Source: Oceanicola granulosus HTCC2516 | Lineage (GTDB): Bacteria; Pseudomonadota; Alphaproteobacteria; Rhodobacterales; Rhodobacteraceae | Length of the DNA stretch: 64,000 nucleotides | Direction: 5' to 3' | NCBI RefSeq assembly: GCF_000153305.1 | Contig: NZ_CH724107.1 | Span: 2,325,117-2,389,116, forward strand | Shown: piece by piece, positions 42,201 through 48,109 of the stretch | How positions within the stretch are numbered: the stretch's first letter is position 1 | How the letters are laid out: the number at the start of each line of letters is the position of its first letter | Notes under the pieces: model-generated | Seen by the model: only the letters and a program-made list of their open reading frames with translations | The model's database searches: none | What the model was told of the DNA's origin: nothing | Translations under genes and position numbers: made by a program

Positions 42201-45200
42201 CGGTGCCGGCCGCGACCTCGTCATCCTCGGCGGCGCCAACGACACCGCCGATCTCGGCGACGGCGACAACTCGGCCATCGGCGACAGCGGCGAGCTGGTG
42301 CTCGACGTGGACGGGCGGACGCTGACCTCGGCGAGCGCGGACACCGACGGCATCGACACCCTCACCACCGGGAGCGGCGACGATGCCGCGATCCTCGGCG
42401 GCGCGGGGGACACGGCGGTGCTCGGCGAGGGCGACAACAGTGCGCTCGGCGACAGCGGCTCGCTCATCGCCAGCGCCGACATGCTGACGGTGACGCTGGA
42501 ATCGGTCGGTGACGTGCGCGACGGCGACGACAGCCTCACGGCCGGTGCCGGCCGCGACCTCGTCATCCTCGGCGGCGCCAACGACACCGCCGATCTCGGC
42601 GACGGCGACAACTCCGCCATCGGCGACAGCGGCGAACTGGTGCTCGACGCGGACGGGCGGACGCTGACCTCGGCCAGCGCCGACACCGACGGCATCGACA
42701 GCCTGACCACCGGCAGCGGCGATGATGCCGCGATCCTCGGCGGCGCGGGGGACACGGCGGTGCTCGGAGAGGGCGACAACAGCGCGCTGGGCGACAGCGG
42801 CTCGCTCATCGCCAGCGCCGACATGCTGACGGTGACGCTGGAATCGGTCGGCGACGCGCGCGACGGCGACGACAGCCTCACGGCCGGTGCCGGCCGCGAC
42901 CTCGTCATCCTCGGCGGCGCCAACGACACCGCCGATCTCGGCGACGGCGACAACTCGGCCATCGGCGACAGCGGCGAGCTGGTGCTCGATGCGGACGGGC
43001 GGACGCTGACTTCGGCCAGCGCCGACACCGACGGTGTCGACACCCTCACCACCGGCAGCGGCGACGATGCCGCGATCCTCGGCGGCGCGGGAGACACGGC
43101 GGTGCTCGGCGAGGGCGACAACCTGGCGCTCGGCGACAGCGGCTCGATCGCGGCGACGGCGGACGGGGCGCAGATCGCGCTGAGCTCGGTCGGCGATGTG
43201 CGGGACGGCGACGATAGCGTCACCGCCGGCGCGGGGCACGATTTCGTGGTGCTCGGCGGGGCCGACGACACGGCCGCGCTCGGAGACGGCGACAACCTCG
43301 CGGTCGGCGACAGCGGCCTCGTGACGGTCGTGTCGGGAGACATCGTGCTGATCTCCGAGAGCGCCGATACCGACGGTGTCGACAGCCTCACCACCGGCCT
43401 CGGCGACGACACCGCGATCCTCGGTGGACGCGGCGATACCGCGACCCTCGGCGAAGGCGACAACATCGCGCTCGGTGACAGCGGCGCGATCTCCTCCGCG
43501 TTCGCGACGCTGATGATCTCGCTGGAGTCGGACGGCAACCTGCGCGACGGCGACGACAGCCTGACGGCCGGTGCAGGGCGTGATCTCGTCATCCTCGGCG
43601 GCGCCAACGACACCGCCGATCTCGGCGACGGCGACAACTCGGCGCTCGGCGACAGCGGCGAGCTCATCGTAGGCGTCGAAGGCCGCTCGCTGCTCTCGAA
43701 CAGTGCCGACACCGACGGGATCGACCTCCTCACCACCGGGTCGGGCGACGATGCGGCGGTGCTCGGGGCGCGCGGCGACACGGCGCTGCTCGGCGAGGGC
43801 GACAACATTGCACTCGGCGACAGCGGCCAGATCCTGGCGAGCGCGGACATGCTGTCGCTCGAGCTCGCCTCGACGGGCGACCTGCGCGACGGCAACGACA
43901 GCCTCGTGACCGGCGCCGGGCGCGACGTGGTGATCCTCGGCGGACGGGCGGACACCGCGTCGCTCGGCGACGGCGACAACAGCGCACTGGGCGACAGCGG
44001 CGACATCAAGCTGACGCCGGAGGGGCAGACCCTGTTCTCCGGCAGCGCCGCGACGGACGGCATCGACAGCCTGACGACCGGGATCGGCGACGACACCGCG
44101 ATCCTCGGCGGGCGCGGCGACACGGCCATCCTCGGCGAGGGCGACAACAGTGCGCTCGGCGACAGCGGCTCCATCGTCGCCAGCGCCGATCTGGCGACGA
44201 TCGGGCTCGGGTCCGAGAGCCGCAACCGCGATGGCGACGACTCGATCAGCGCCGGGGCCGGGCGTGACCTCGTCATCCTCGGCGGCGCGGCAGACATCGC
44301 GCGGCTGGGCGACGGCGACAATTCCGTGCTGGGCGACAGCGGCGGCATCGGGCTGGCCCCGGGCGCGCTGGCCCTGGAGTCGCGTGCGGCGCTCACCGAC
44401 GCGGCGGACCTCGTGGTCACCGGCGCGGGGCAAGACCTCGCGATCCTCGGCGGCGACGACGACGTCGCCCGTCTCGGCGACGGCGACAACGGCGCCCTTG
44501 GCGACAGCGGCCGCATCGCGCGCGAGCAGATCGGCGGCGTCGAGCAGCTGGCGCTCGACACGACCGACGCGGAGATCGGCGGCAACGACACGATCACCAC
44601 GGGCCTCGGCGAGGACGCCCTGCTCGGCGGGATGGGCGACGACAACATCCGCTCGGGCGACGGGCGCGACGCGCTGGTCGGCGACAACGGCGAGATCCTG
44701 TGGAAGCGCACGACGGACGAGCTGCGCCGGCTCGAGGTCCGCACCACCAACTCCGCGATCGGCGGCGACGACAAGCTGCGCTCGGGCGCGGGCCATGACG
44801 TCGCGCTCGGCGGCGTCGGCGACGACTTGATCGAGACCGATACCGGCGACGACGCGGTTGCCGGCGACAACGCCGCCTACCTCGCCGCGGCCCAGGGCGG
44901 CATCGGGGAGCTCGTCTCCACCGCCTTCGCGGTCGGTGGCGACGACCGGCTCATGTTGGGCCGGGGCGACGACCTCGGCATCGGCGGAGGCGGAGACGAC
45001 GTTATCAAGGTCGGCAACGGCAACGACTTCGCCAGCGGCGACAGCGCGACGCTGACGTTCCTCGCCGAGACCCGGCTGATCACCGCGGTGCTCACCGACG
45101 TGTTCAACGGCGGCGACGACCGGATCAGCGCCAAGGGCACCTCGAGCGGCGACAACATCCTGATCGGCGCTGCCGGCGCCGACGAGGTGACGGGCGGCGG

Positions 45201-46176
45201 CCGCGACGACCTGGTGGCTGGCGACGTGGTGACGCTCGAGCTGCAGGACCCGGCCACGGCGCGGGAGGGGCAGAGCCACGTGGACCGGCTGCTGCGCATC
45301 GTGTCGGCCAATCCGCTGGTGGCGGCCGACGACGTGCTCGACGGCGGGCCGGGCGACGACATCGCGATCGGCGGCTTCGGCGACGACCTGATCAACGGCG
45401 GCAGCGGGCAGGACTTCCTGTTCGGCGACCTGGTGAACTGGCAGCGGGTCTTCGAGGACCTGGGCGGCGGCAGCGTGGCGGAGGCGATCACCTTCGAGAC
45501 GATGCTGCCCTATGTCGAGGGCGGCTACGACGTGATCCGCGGCGGCGACGGGCCCGACGTGCTGGTCGGCTCGCTGGGGCCGGACCTGTTCGTGGGCAAC
45601 ACCGCCCAGGACCAGCTCTTCGGCGACAGCTACTGGGGCCTTTATCTGGTGCTCTGGGAAAGCGGCTTCTCCAGCGACACGCCGACCCGGCTGCTGTCCA
45701 CGCTGAACTTCCCGGGCTTCGGCGCGAACGATCTCGTGTCGCTGTCGCAGACCAACGAGGCGATCTCCAACACCGTCAACATGGACCTCTTCCTGCAGGG
45801 CACGCCGCCCGCGCCGGAGCCGGAGCTCGTGGCCGGTCAGCGCGACGTTTCGTCGATGATGGACGGGTTGCAGGCGCGGGCGCTGCAGAGCTTCGCCGTC
45901 GACTACTTCAGCCAGGAAAGCGTCAGGCTCGAGCTCGCGCAACTGATGCTGCTGGGCGCCGATGCCGAGCTACTCGGCGAATCGGCGATGCAGTCGCTGC
46001 TGCTCCGGCTGGTGGTGCTCGGGGTCGAGCTCGACGCCAGCCAGATGCTTGAACTGCGCGCGACCGTCTGGCAGATCATCGAGGCGATCGAAGCCGGCGC
46101 GGCAGAGCAGCCGGCCGGGCTCGACGACGGGGCCGCCAATACCGACACGGTGCCGGCGGCGATCGCGGCGGAATAA
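30211..46176 (+). CDS. Giant RTX-like exported repeat protein with LEPR-XLL-like N-terminus (5,321 residues)
   Basis: The ATG at 30211 follows a purine-rich site; the codons upstream include the only Cys I see in the frame. Residues 25-33, LEKRVLLDA, resemble the LEPR-XLL motif found at the start of giant exported proteins, with Lys for Pro. Residues about 35-2,460 are acidic and non-repetitive, made of D/G/S/T-rich beta-type sequence with two EF-hand-like loops (near residues 1,624 and 2,373). From about 2,465 to 5,140 come RTX-like Asp/Gly repeats, including 57-residue units in pairs (DNA 40117-44578) built on GRDLVILGGANDTADLGDGDNSA-type turns. The last 185 residues are non-repetitive and helix-prone. 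I see no cysteine, as is usual for type I secretion substrates. It is probably a calcium-binding surface adhesin or matrix protein. Function is inferred. Confidence 0.9.
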   Translation: MKDLAGAGVGTEDNMADMIREIRALEKRVLLDANLEWSIGASDIVSLGLEGMASLFEDQFEEISTFFEDFRDAFESAEALLSSVVETADSAGGASPELSAMVETIKSAVDSVRDTHQALIDTIFSETGLNDVAVRINSEIETTHPTLTADYSGADLAEKFTLSAFAARGVDGAITDLIEAKYSGEDAPTKASLKGAFKDGFNDGIYTKMLGGTNPFSVDLTDVTSGTDTIIGFTQNTTNSEAVDVTVTLPKVTLMLDRLIGSDALGFSVGEALETVVSTAESFSFTLTPVTTMNGGALEEVGLDVDGFDVDTLFEVGGVTINLADLTDFRLGFVSGQIDTVELGKLGLFFEGADTLTLGARLTGIDSGSFDFAFDLASTFTPDFSVKVQEVGAAAYTDILTDTSYEVLKVDGAAALDIGGSNVDFDVALGVGTIFDSSAVSGAESRLVQMLKDVEVTSFLIDITAGVTDPTLEAALEEAIQSMAVLAGEQIKDVLTSLGVSISSTLANATFDVAIPFTDVELGDAFGDVRNFFLGLPAMFEVSSESLGYGGEATETSLRNETTEQTGNILSFADLSIFASFNDILEVTVLTGATTTNGAGEDVPVTETVEVNLQSLVFTNLSTGEALDLLIDRFNTAFAARGLFFENDGNNALKVKASEVGGFFQTFTLADATLKMAGTNAGLTLGSLGFDSANASTSTDANDVTRTALSFLTANTSAELGAIDFTALAGVGSLRFDITVDGVLKTIDVAASGGSWSNVAGLVADLNAAFTEFGAGIAVSANSGGDGLAYSLTDGSIAQATLRLATEDLLVALDIDGLITWVNVELDKVLSGASLALNDDGSLVLSLPDVTGAASFGSADPISFSAADLGLGDIADLTLSANLEGDVAASFSSAIGIDFGSLFDGIMSSGGATTLGGKSSLGDNFIATVLDSVFLEGISLDASVRATASSVTGGADIGLAKVALGGTDPTQNFIVLDAQMRAALVGEDGDGAFSDRMSFGHLYGKLTAGAVGDLIGTLNLEGGIATDDEGNALDASGAAATALADIEVRDGVIDSPFAAGSRGNMLYISIGDIEIDVVGIGGLPEDAFAGLTVATGSVFEFDDTTDINIDSPLAESLTGLGEGDILDVMTNIATMLQAVGETFEDNFPFLGTDIPLLNFSVLDSLDFATSFLEALQDLRDDPQMGLDVIDAFFEGIFGADTVTLTWDAPNQTIDFALELDFLQDYSEEVGFQVDLAQLLGDQLADVLGAGLADLVTGLVDAKGDASFIFDPDLSFNLVFGIDLAPLLVEPTVLADDATALDALSTVGGLVESTSGANDLRIAIQSDSGTTNTVSLDVSSATDMGELIALIDSAIDGATSGTASVALVDGVVTFTDSRAEIVDTTGVTALFGAAEAEAADNAGTLELDFDAGYTDYAAAVSFALSINDGEAVTVSLDADATRTTQTDFVDALNTALQALSVARALLSEGAITGTTLKLSQLVRAVVDGGTIKLRGTDFATASGYDPIGFKAQGIDQSETVTVKLTDLTGANVARLLGFSSGTAVTVGEDALGETIYLGVDAAAPRVFLDTDQTELRAELTAGSVGGLNVSIGLGPISANVTGGSAYISDGTAGGGPAFISLGLNDIDGDANDGEYDLSDLRDIFSDASRSFLDLFDFDMGIGIFVDLPLSDSFGFFDPATDGLEYSGTLLEVVDNVDFSTFTVADLGNFFQGDLISLFEDGKIDISAANTFTDFELTLPDLSDFFSNFNIAAFLNDPIAVIDGLESVMGTIERVIDDYMSDIDVPIVGDALSTGLTFFDDFRYAVLDPARDYAEQPKADGSLPTTVDLITGFLNDEMNDLLGTTGETYLQAFLNTDDPGNPYLYAALNFTGTIFSEMLDIDFDFGIPGFNMEVEDGSEILLELNYLVNLGFGIDGSGFFLLNDTDQDEIAIEFLADAGSFTGSMSVLNLLGVSAAAVEVDGNDNVIKSAHDGQQGIARVTAGLGADLYGDSGTEITSIDYDLSGIAPVFGSTVLDYEKLIYFGQLDTSNLIAFDFSAEAELQLTLEGNVLNPTTGDPITIGGVEFLPTVATELLFSGDYTLSGGLSLDKLEFSNVRIDLENLVGGVLDPILDPIRAFIDPLNEYFGWLNDAPFSYMLDAVSTAFPILKLPVTIADTIITVTEFVADLQDNDYKIIFGDYDFSGVSADESFTDIDASTTKTSSGSGSGSNSLDSMLSSGGSTFGQFGSESGGFLFKLPLLQDPFSAINLLTGDFESVDLVEATFSLFNFDYDIDIVQSLLNAISAPGWVQNIINGALSANISAKFFAGFTVGYDLGGIANFVNTLDPIRLLDGVYIDAEPGSLIEASFELAASLNAGIAGLSGSAGAGVDLAFNDPDGDGKLRLPELTAIIEAAADEFAAGDIIDGLEYLFVGSAYYHANLSVWAGINLPWPLPDLKFSFDVFDFGDTVNFGGTPLTTGIAPEVADGGTAVLNIGANAGNSFTKLSEDGDDKVVISGPNSPYSVSLTTNGGNATGSLNQNLGSIVAPLGDGTNVLDMSGVTSDITTVTIAGSGKDTIILPKTGLHVVVSGDDVDSITTEAGSSGTYIIFAGAGADRIDIKGGNVVVLGGDDYGIGEKLKEKYIGNGDPVVDAELLAFLGINADGTLNASGGANYTFGGVAMNLAGVVAGFTEGSQQKNDSAADSITVGAGNHVILGAKGADEITFATGSGDTAIVLGGAGADQITGTNAGSASIEAGAGQDRVVLSGGGSSTIFGWGAAAATEGLDPDAAVAALARADGADMLIGGDGADTIHGQYGGDIIIGGLGDDVITGGLDNDILIGGAVTISDPANNVFDPTVSDLHITRATGLVLTTGDVADGNDSVSGNGGQDVVVGGGGNDWLRGGALADLVVGDFGTIGISSNLIAESFTSLHAESANAGTDDLEGGSGGDILVAGGAAPGDSESVTDLLGDNTVLGDFGTVTGARILEGVTGVVSIASNTGGADSITLGNGNDIVLAGEGNDVVDMGGGGDIVIGDLGTLDITAGTIETSAAGTSGDDTITLGSGFADDIYDIVLGGGGNDTVTSNTGGLAFLGDDGSMVLDSLGLSELRTYSPLSSSASADDIKADEATRETIDKTVRQITSDATAAGGNDSLTTSGGTVYSVLGGGSDTATLGDGDAVVLGDDGTIELVLGGSPEEVQVQTVTSASAGGDTLSSGSGRDLLVGGDGADSISGGDGANVLLGDSGTVTRPFETGTDIDITADVTGNDGNDTITGGADVDLVIGGGGDDTITLGEGANVAAGDGGVLAVSGTDITLTSTADSRDGADNVSAGSSRDILILGGGSDEADLGDGDNLALGDSGELVLDGSGLSLTSESADSDGGDSLTTGAGNDLVVLGGGADDASLGNGTNALLGDSGTLVSSLDFATLTLTSASILTRDGADSVTSGSGRDVMILGGAGDTAALGDGDNLALGDSGTLTVDATDLILESTSQDNDGSDDLSTGEGNDLVVLGGDADIATLGDGTNALLGDSGTLTSTADFLTLTLTSATDRSRDGADSVTAGSGRDVVVLGGAGDTGDLGDGDNLALGDSGLLTIDPADLTLTSQSDATDGDDSLTTGTGNDLAILGGLADTATLGDGTNALLGDSGTLTSTADFLTLTLTSATDRSRDGADSVTSGSGRDVVVLGGAGDTGDLGDGDNLALGDSGLLTIDPADLTLVSESDATDGDDSLTTGAGADLVVLGGLADTAALGDGTNAALGDSGTLTSSADFATQSLASATDRSRDGADSVTSGSGRDSVILGGADDSADLGDGDNAALGDSGTLIHDATGRTLVSEVDVTDGDDSVTTGLGNDVAILGTGSDSGTLGEGDNAALGDSGTLVASADLTEMTLVSDADITDGDDSLTAGAGRDLVILGGANDTADLGDGDNSAIGDSGELVLDADGRTLTSASADTDGVDTLTTGSGDDAAILGGAGDTAALGEGDNSALGDSGSLIASADMLTVTLESVGDARDGDDSLTAGAGRDLVILGGANDTADLGDGDNSAIGDSGELVLDVDGRTLTSASADTDGIDTLTTGSGDDAAILGGAGDTAVLGEGDNSALGDSGSLIASADMLTVTLESVGDVRDGDDSLTAGAGRDLVILGGANDTADLGDGDNSAIGDSGELVLDADGRTLTSASADTDGIDSLTTGSGDDAAILGGAGDTAVLGEGDNSALGDSGSLIASADMLTVTLESVGDARDGDDSLTAGAGRDLVILGGANDTADLGDGDNSAIGDSGELVLDADGRTLTSASADTDGVDTLTTGSGDDAAILGGAGDTAVLGEGDNLALGDSGSIAATADGAQIALSSVGDVRDGDDSVTAGAGHDFVVLGGADDTAALGDGDNLAVGDSGLVTVVSGDIVLISESADTDGVDSLTTGLGDDTAILGGRGDTATLGEGDNIALGDSGAISSAFATLMISLESDGNLRDGDDSLTAGAGRDLVILGGANDTADLGDGDNSALGDSGELIVGVEGRSLLSNSADTDGIDLLTTGSGDDAAVLGARGDTALLGEGDNIALGDSGQILASADMLSLELASTGDLRDGNDSLVTGAGRDVVILGGRADTASLGDGDNSALGDSGDIKLTPEGQTLFSGSAATDGIDSLTTGIGDDTAILGGRGDTAILGEGDNSALGDSGSIVASADLATIGLGSESRNRDGDDSISAGAGRDLVILGGAADIARLGDGDNSVLGDSGGIGLAPGALALESRAALTDAADLVVTGAGQDLAILGGDDDVARLGDGDNGALGDSGRIAREQIGGVEQLALDTTDAEIGGNDTITTGLGEDALLGGMGDDNIRSGDGRDALVGDNGEILWKRTTDELRRLEVRTTNSAIGGDDKLRSGAGHDVALGGVGDDLIETDTGDDAVAGDNAAYLAAAQGGIGELVSTAFAVGGDDRLMLGRGDDLGIGGGGDDVIKVGNGNDFASGDSATLTFLAETRLITAVLTDVFNGGDDRISAKGTSSGDNILIGAAGADEVTGGGRDDLVAGDVVTLELQDPATAREGQSHVDRLLRIVSANPLVAADDVLDGGPGDDIAIGGFGDDLINGGSGQDFLFGDLVNWQRVFEDLGGGSVAEAITFETMLPYVEGGYDVIRGGDGPDVLVGSLGPDLFVGNTAQDQLFGDSYWGLYLVLWESGFSSDTPTRLLSTLNFPGFGANDLVSLSQTNEAISNTVNMDLFLQGTPPAPEPELVAGQRDVSSMMDGLQARALQSFAVDYFSQESVRLELAQLMLLGADAELLGESAMQSLLLRLVVLGVELDASQMLELRATVWQIIEAIEAGAAEQPAGLDDGAANTDTVPAAIAAE
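40117..44578 (+). repeat. Tandem array of thirteen 342-345 bp units inside the giant gene
   Basis: Unit starts, marked by GGCGAC or GGCGCC before the D-S-(L/V)-T codons, fall at 40117, 40462, 40807, 41152, 41497, 41839, 42181, 42523, 42865, 43207, 43549, 43891 and 44233. The first four steps are 345 bp, the rest 342 bp. Each unit encodes two related 57-residue halves. Units from 41839 to 43206 are nearly identical at DNA level, with only scattered base differences. Outer units are more diverged. This is protein-coding, in-frame repetition and not an intergenic satellite. Confidence 0.92.
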
Positions 46177-46200
46177 TCAGAGACAGGCAGGGATGACGCG

Positions 46201-46512
46201 ATGAGCGACGAGAACGAACGTGGCGGTGCGACGCCGCAGCGGGTCAATGACGTGAACATCGACTGGGACGATTCCGCGATGGAGTCGATCTACGCCAACA
46301 TCGGCACCGCGACCGCCAACCGCGAGGAATTCTTCCTGCTGTTCGGCCTGCACCAGAACTGGCGCGGCCAGAAGCAGGCGGGCGAGAAGCAGCTCGACGT
46401 GAAGCTGAGCCACCGCGTGGTGATGAGCCCGTTCGCCGCCAAGCGGCTGGCGCTGGTGCTCAACCAGTCGCTGAAGGTCTACGAGGACCAGTTCGGCAAG
46501 ATCGAGGTCTGA
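46201..46512 (+). CDS. DUF3467-family small protein
   Basis: This 103-residue acidic cytosolic protein matches the DUF3467 pattern: a short N-terminal strand (VNIDWDD), MESIYANIGTATANREEFFLLFG, then VVMSPFAAKRLALVLNQSLKVYEDQFGKIEV. The family has no established function. It has no signal or membrane segment. It lies 24 bases after the giant-protein stop and 13 bases before the adaptor gene, so it is in the same operon. It could be a cytosolic partner or chaperone of the substrate; that is inference only. Confidence 0.85.
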   Translation: MSDENERGGATPQRVNDVNIDWDDSAMESIYANIGTATANREEFFLLFGLHQNWRGQKQAGEKQLDVKLSHRVVMSPFAAKRLALVLNQSLKVYEDQFGKIEV

Positions 46513-46525
46513 GCCGGGCACCGAC

Positions 46526-48109
46526 ATGCTGAGCGCGCCGACCGCGATCCTGCGCCGGGCGCCGGACGGGGCCGAGACGGTGCTGCTCGGCGCCGACAAG
46601 GCCGTGCGGCTGCGCGAGGCCTACGCGCAGATGGCGCAGGACAAGCCGAGCGCGCGGCGGGCGGGCGAGGAACTCGTCGTCGCGGCGCCGGCGGGCGAGG
46701 CGGTCTACCTCTTCCTGATCCCGGCGATCCCGCCGATGGCGGCGCTCTCGGACGGGATCCGTCACCTCCAGCAGCTCGCGCAGGGCATCGAGGACGGCCG
46801 TGGCGGGGGCGGCGACGGACCGGGCGCGGCGGAGATGCAGCAGGCGCTGGCGGTCGACCTCAACCGCATCGGCGCGCGCCGCGCCGTGCCGCGCCTGCGG
46901 GTGATGCTCAACGCGCTGACCGGCCACCGCGCCGCCGCCACGGCGAGCGCGATCCGGCTGCGCGGCGGGCGGGCCGGACGGATCGTGCACCACGACCGCC
47001 GCCATTCCCGGCTCGACCAGGAGATCCGCAACCTCGTCCGGCGCTGCACCGCGGCCGGCGTCACCCACGCCGCCCATCCGGCGCCCGAGGGACAGGACAG
47101 CGGCATCGGGCTGCAATGCGAGCTGCTCGCCGACCGGCTCGAAGTCGCTTCGCTGGAGATGCACCTGCCCGAGGGCGACGGCATCGCGCTGCTGCTCGGC
47201 GATCCCGACCGGCGGCGGCTCGACGCCAGCCTGCCGGCGCTGGTGCAGGCGATGACCGGCCCGCTGCGGGGCGGCGGCAAGGGCGTCCGGTGGAGGCGGC
47301 TGGTGCTGCCGGTGCTGATCGCCGCGCTGCTCCTCGCCGCGCTGGTGCCGCTGCCGGTGCGCCTGCCCGCCACCGGCCAGACCATCGCGCGCGAGGCCGA
47401 GATCGTCGCGCTGCTGTCGGACGCGTTCCTCGAGACGGTGCTCGTCGCCCCCGGCGACGAGGTGGCCGAGGGCGACCCGATCGCCCGCTTCAACGCGCCC
47501 CAGCTGCTCGCCGACCTCTCGGAGGCGCAGCTGCAGGTGAAGGTGGAGGCGGTGAACGCGCAGGACGCGCTGGCCGAGAACGACTACGCGGGCTTTCAGT
47601 CGGCCGAGCAGCGCGGGCTGATCGCGGAGGCCCGCGTCGCCAACCTCGAGGACCAGATCGCCGCGCTGACCCCGACCGCCCCCGTGGCGGGCCGCGTCGT
47701 GCAGGCGCTGCCGCGTGGCGCGTCGGGGCAGTTCTACCCGCTGGGCGAGCCGGTGGCGACGATCCAGCAGGTGCCTGCATTCGACCTGATGCTCGCCCCT
47801 TCCGAGCTCGACGCGCCGGCGCTCGAGCCGGGCCAGTCCGGCGAGGTCTACTTCCGCGGCCTCGCCGACGCGACCTTCCCGATCCGCCTCGCGAGCGCCG
47901 CCGTGCCGGTGCCGGGGCAGCAGGAGGGCGAGGTCGCGCCGATGGTGCGTGCCGAGATCACCGGCGGGCCGCAGGAGCGGCTGATCACCGGGCTCACCGG
48001 CTACGCCCGGATCGAGGCCGGCCGCGCCCCGGCGGGAGTGGTGGCGTTGCGCTACGCGGTGGAATGGCTGAGGCTCAGGACATGGACACTCTTCGGCTGG
48101 CGGATCTGA
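46526..48109 (+). CDS. HlyD-like membrane fusion protein with extra cytoplasmic N-terminal domain
   Basis: This 527-residue protein has three parts. Residues 1 to about 255 form a soluble domain I cannot assign; a GAF-like sensor fold is possible. One transmembrane helix follows at about 257-276 (RLVLPVLIAALLLAALVPLP). The periplasmic part has biotinyl/lipoyl half-motifs (ETVLVAPGDEVAEGDPIARF and the later APVAGRVVQALPRGASGQ), a short coiled coil and beta-barrel. Ordinary HlyD proteins have only a short cytoplasmic tail, so the large N-terminal domain is unusual. It overlaps the next gene by 46 bases. It would connect the inner-membrane component to the TolC-like protein. Confidence 0.85.
   Translation: MLSAPTAILRRAPDGAETVLLGADKAVRLREAYAQMAQDKPSARRAGEELVVAAPAGEAVYLFLIPAIPPMAALSDGIRHLQQLAQGIEDGRGGGGDGPGAAEMQQALAVDLNRIGARRAVPRLRVMLNALTGHRAAATASAIRLRGGRAGRIVHHDRRHSRLDQEIRNLVRRCTAAGVTHAAHPAPEGQDSGIGLQCELLADRLEVASLEMHLPEGDGIALLLGDPDRRRLDASLPALVQAMTGPLRGGGKGVRWRRLVLPVLIAALLLAALVPLPVRLPATGQTIAREAEIVALLSDAFLETVLVAPGDEVAEGDPIARFNAPQLLADLSEAQLQVKVEAVNAQDALAENDYAGFQSAEQRGLIAEARVANLEDQIAALTPTAPVAGRVVQALPRGASGQFYPLGEPVATIQQVPAFDLMLAPSELDAPALEPGQSGEVYFRGLADATFPIRLASAAVPVPGQQEGEVAPMVRAEITGGPQERLITGLTGYARIEAGRAPAGVVALRYAVEWLRLRTWTLFGWRI

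Noticed and set aside
40117-44578. Regular repeats as a possible CRISPR array.
   Set aside because: The period is 342-345 bp, in frame, coding and without spacers of the CRISPR type; no cas genes are in the window.
39627-44870. A 1,747-residue open frame on the minus strand inside the giant gene, and a 1,320-residue one at 41980-45942.
   Set aside because: They are low-complexity Ser/Pro or Ala/Val-rich mirror images of the GC-rich Asp/Gly repeat codons, with no ribosome site or recognisable domain.
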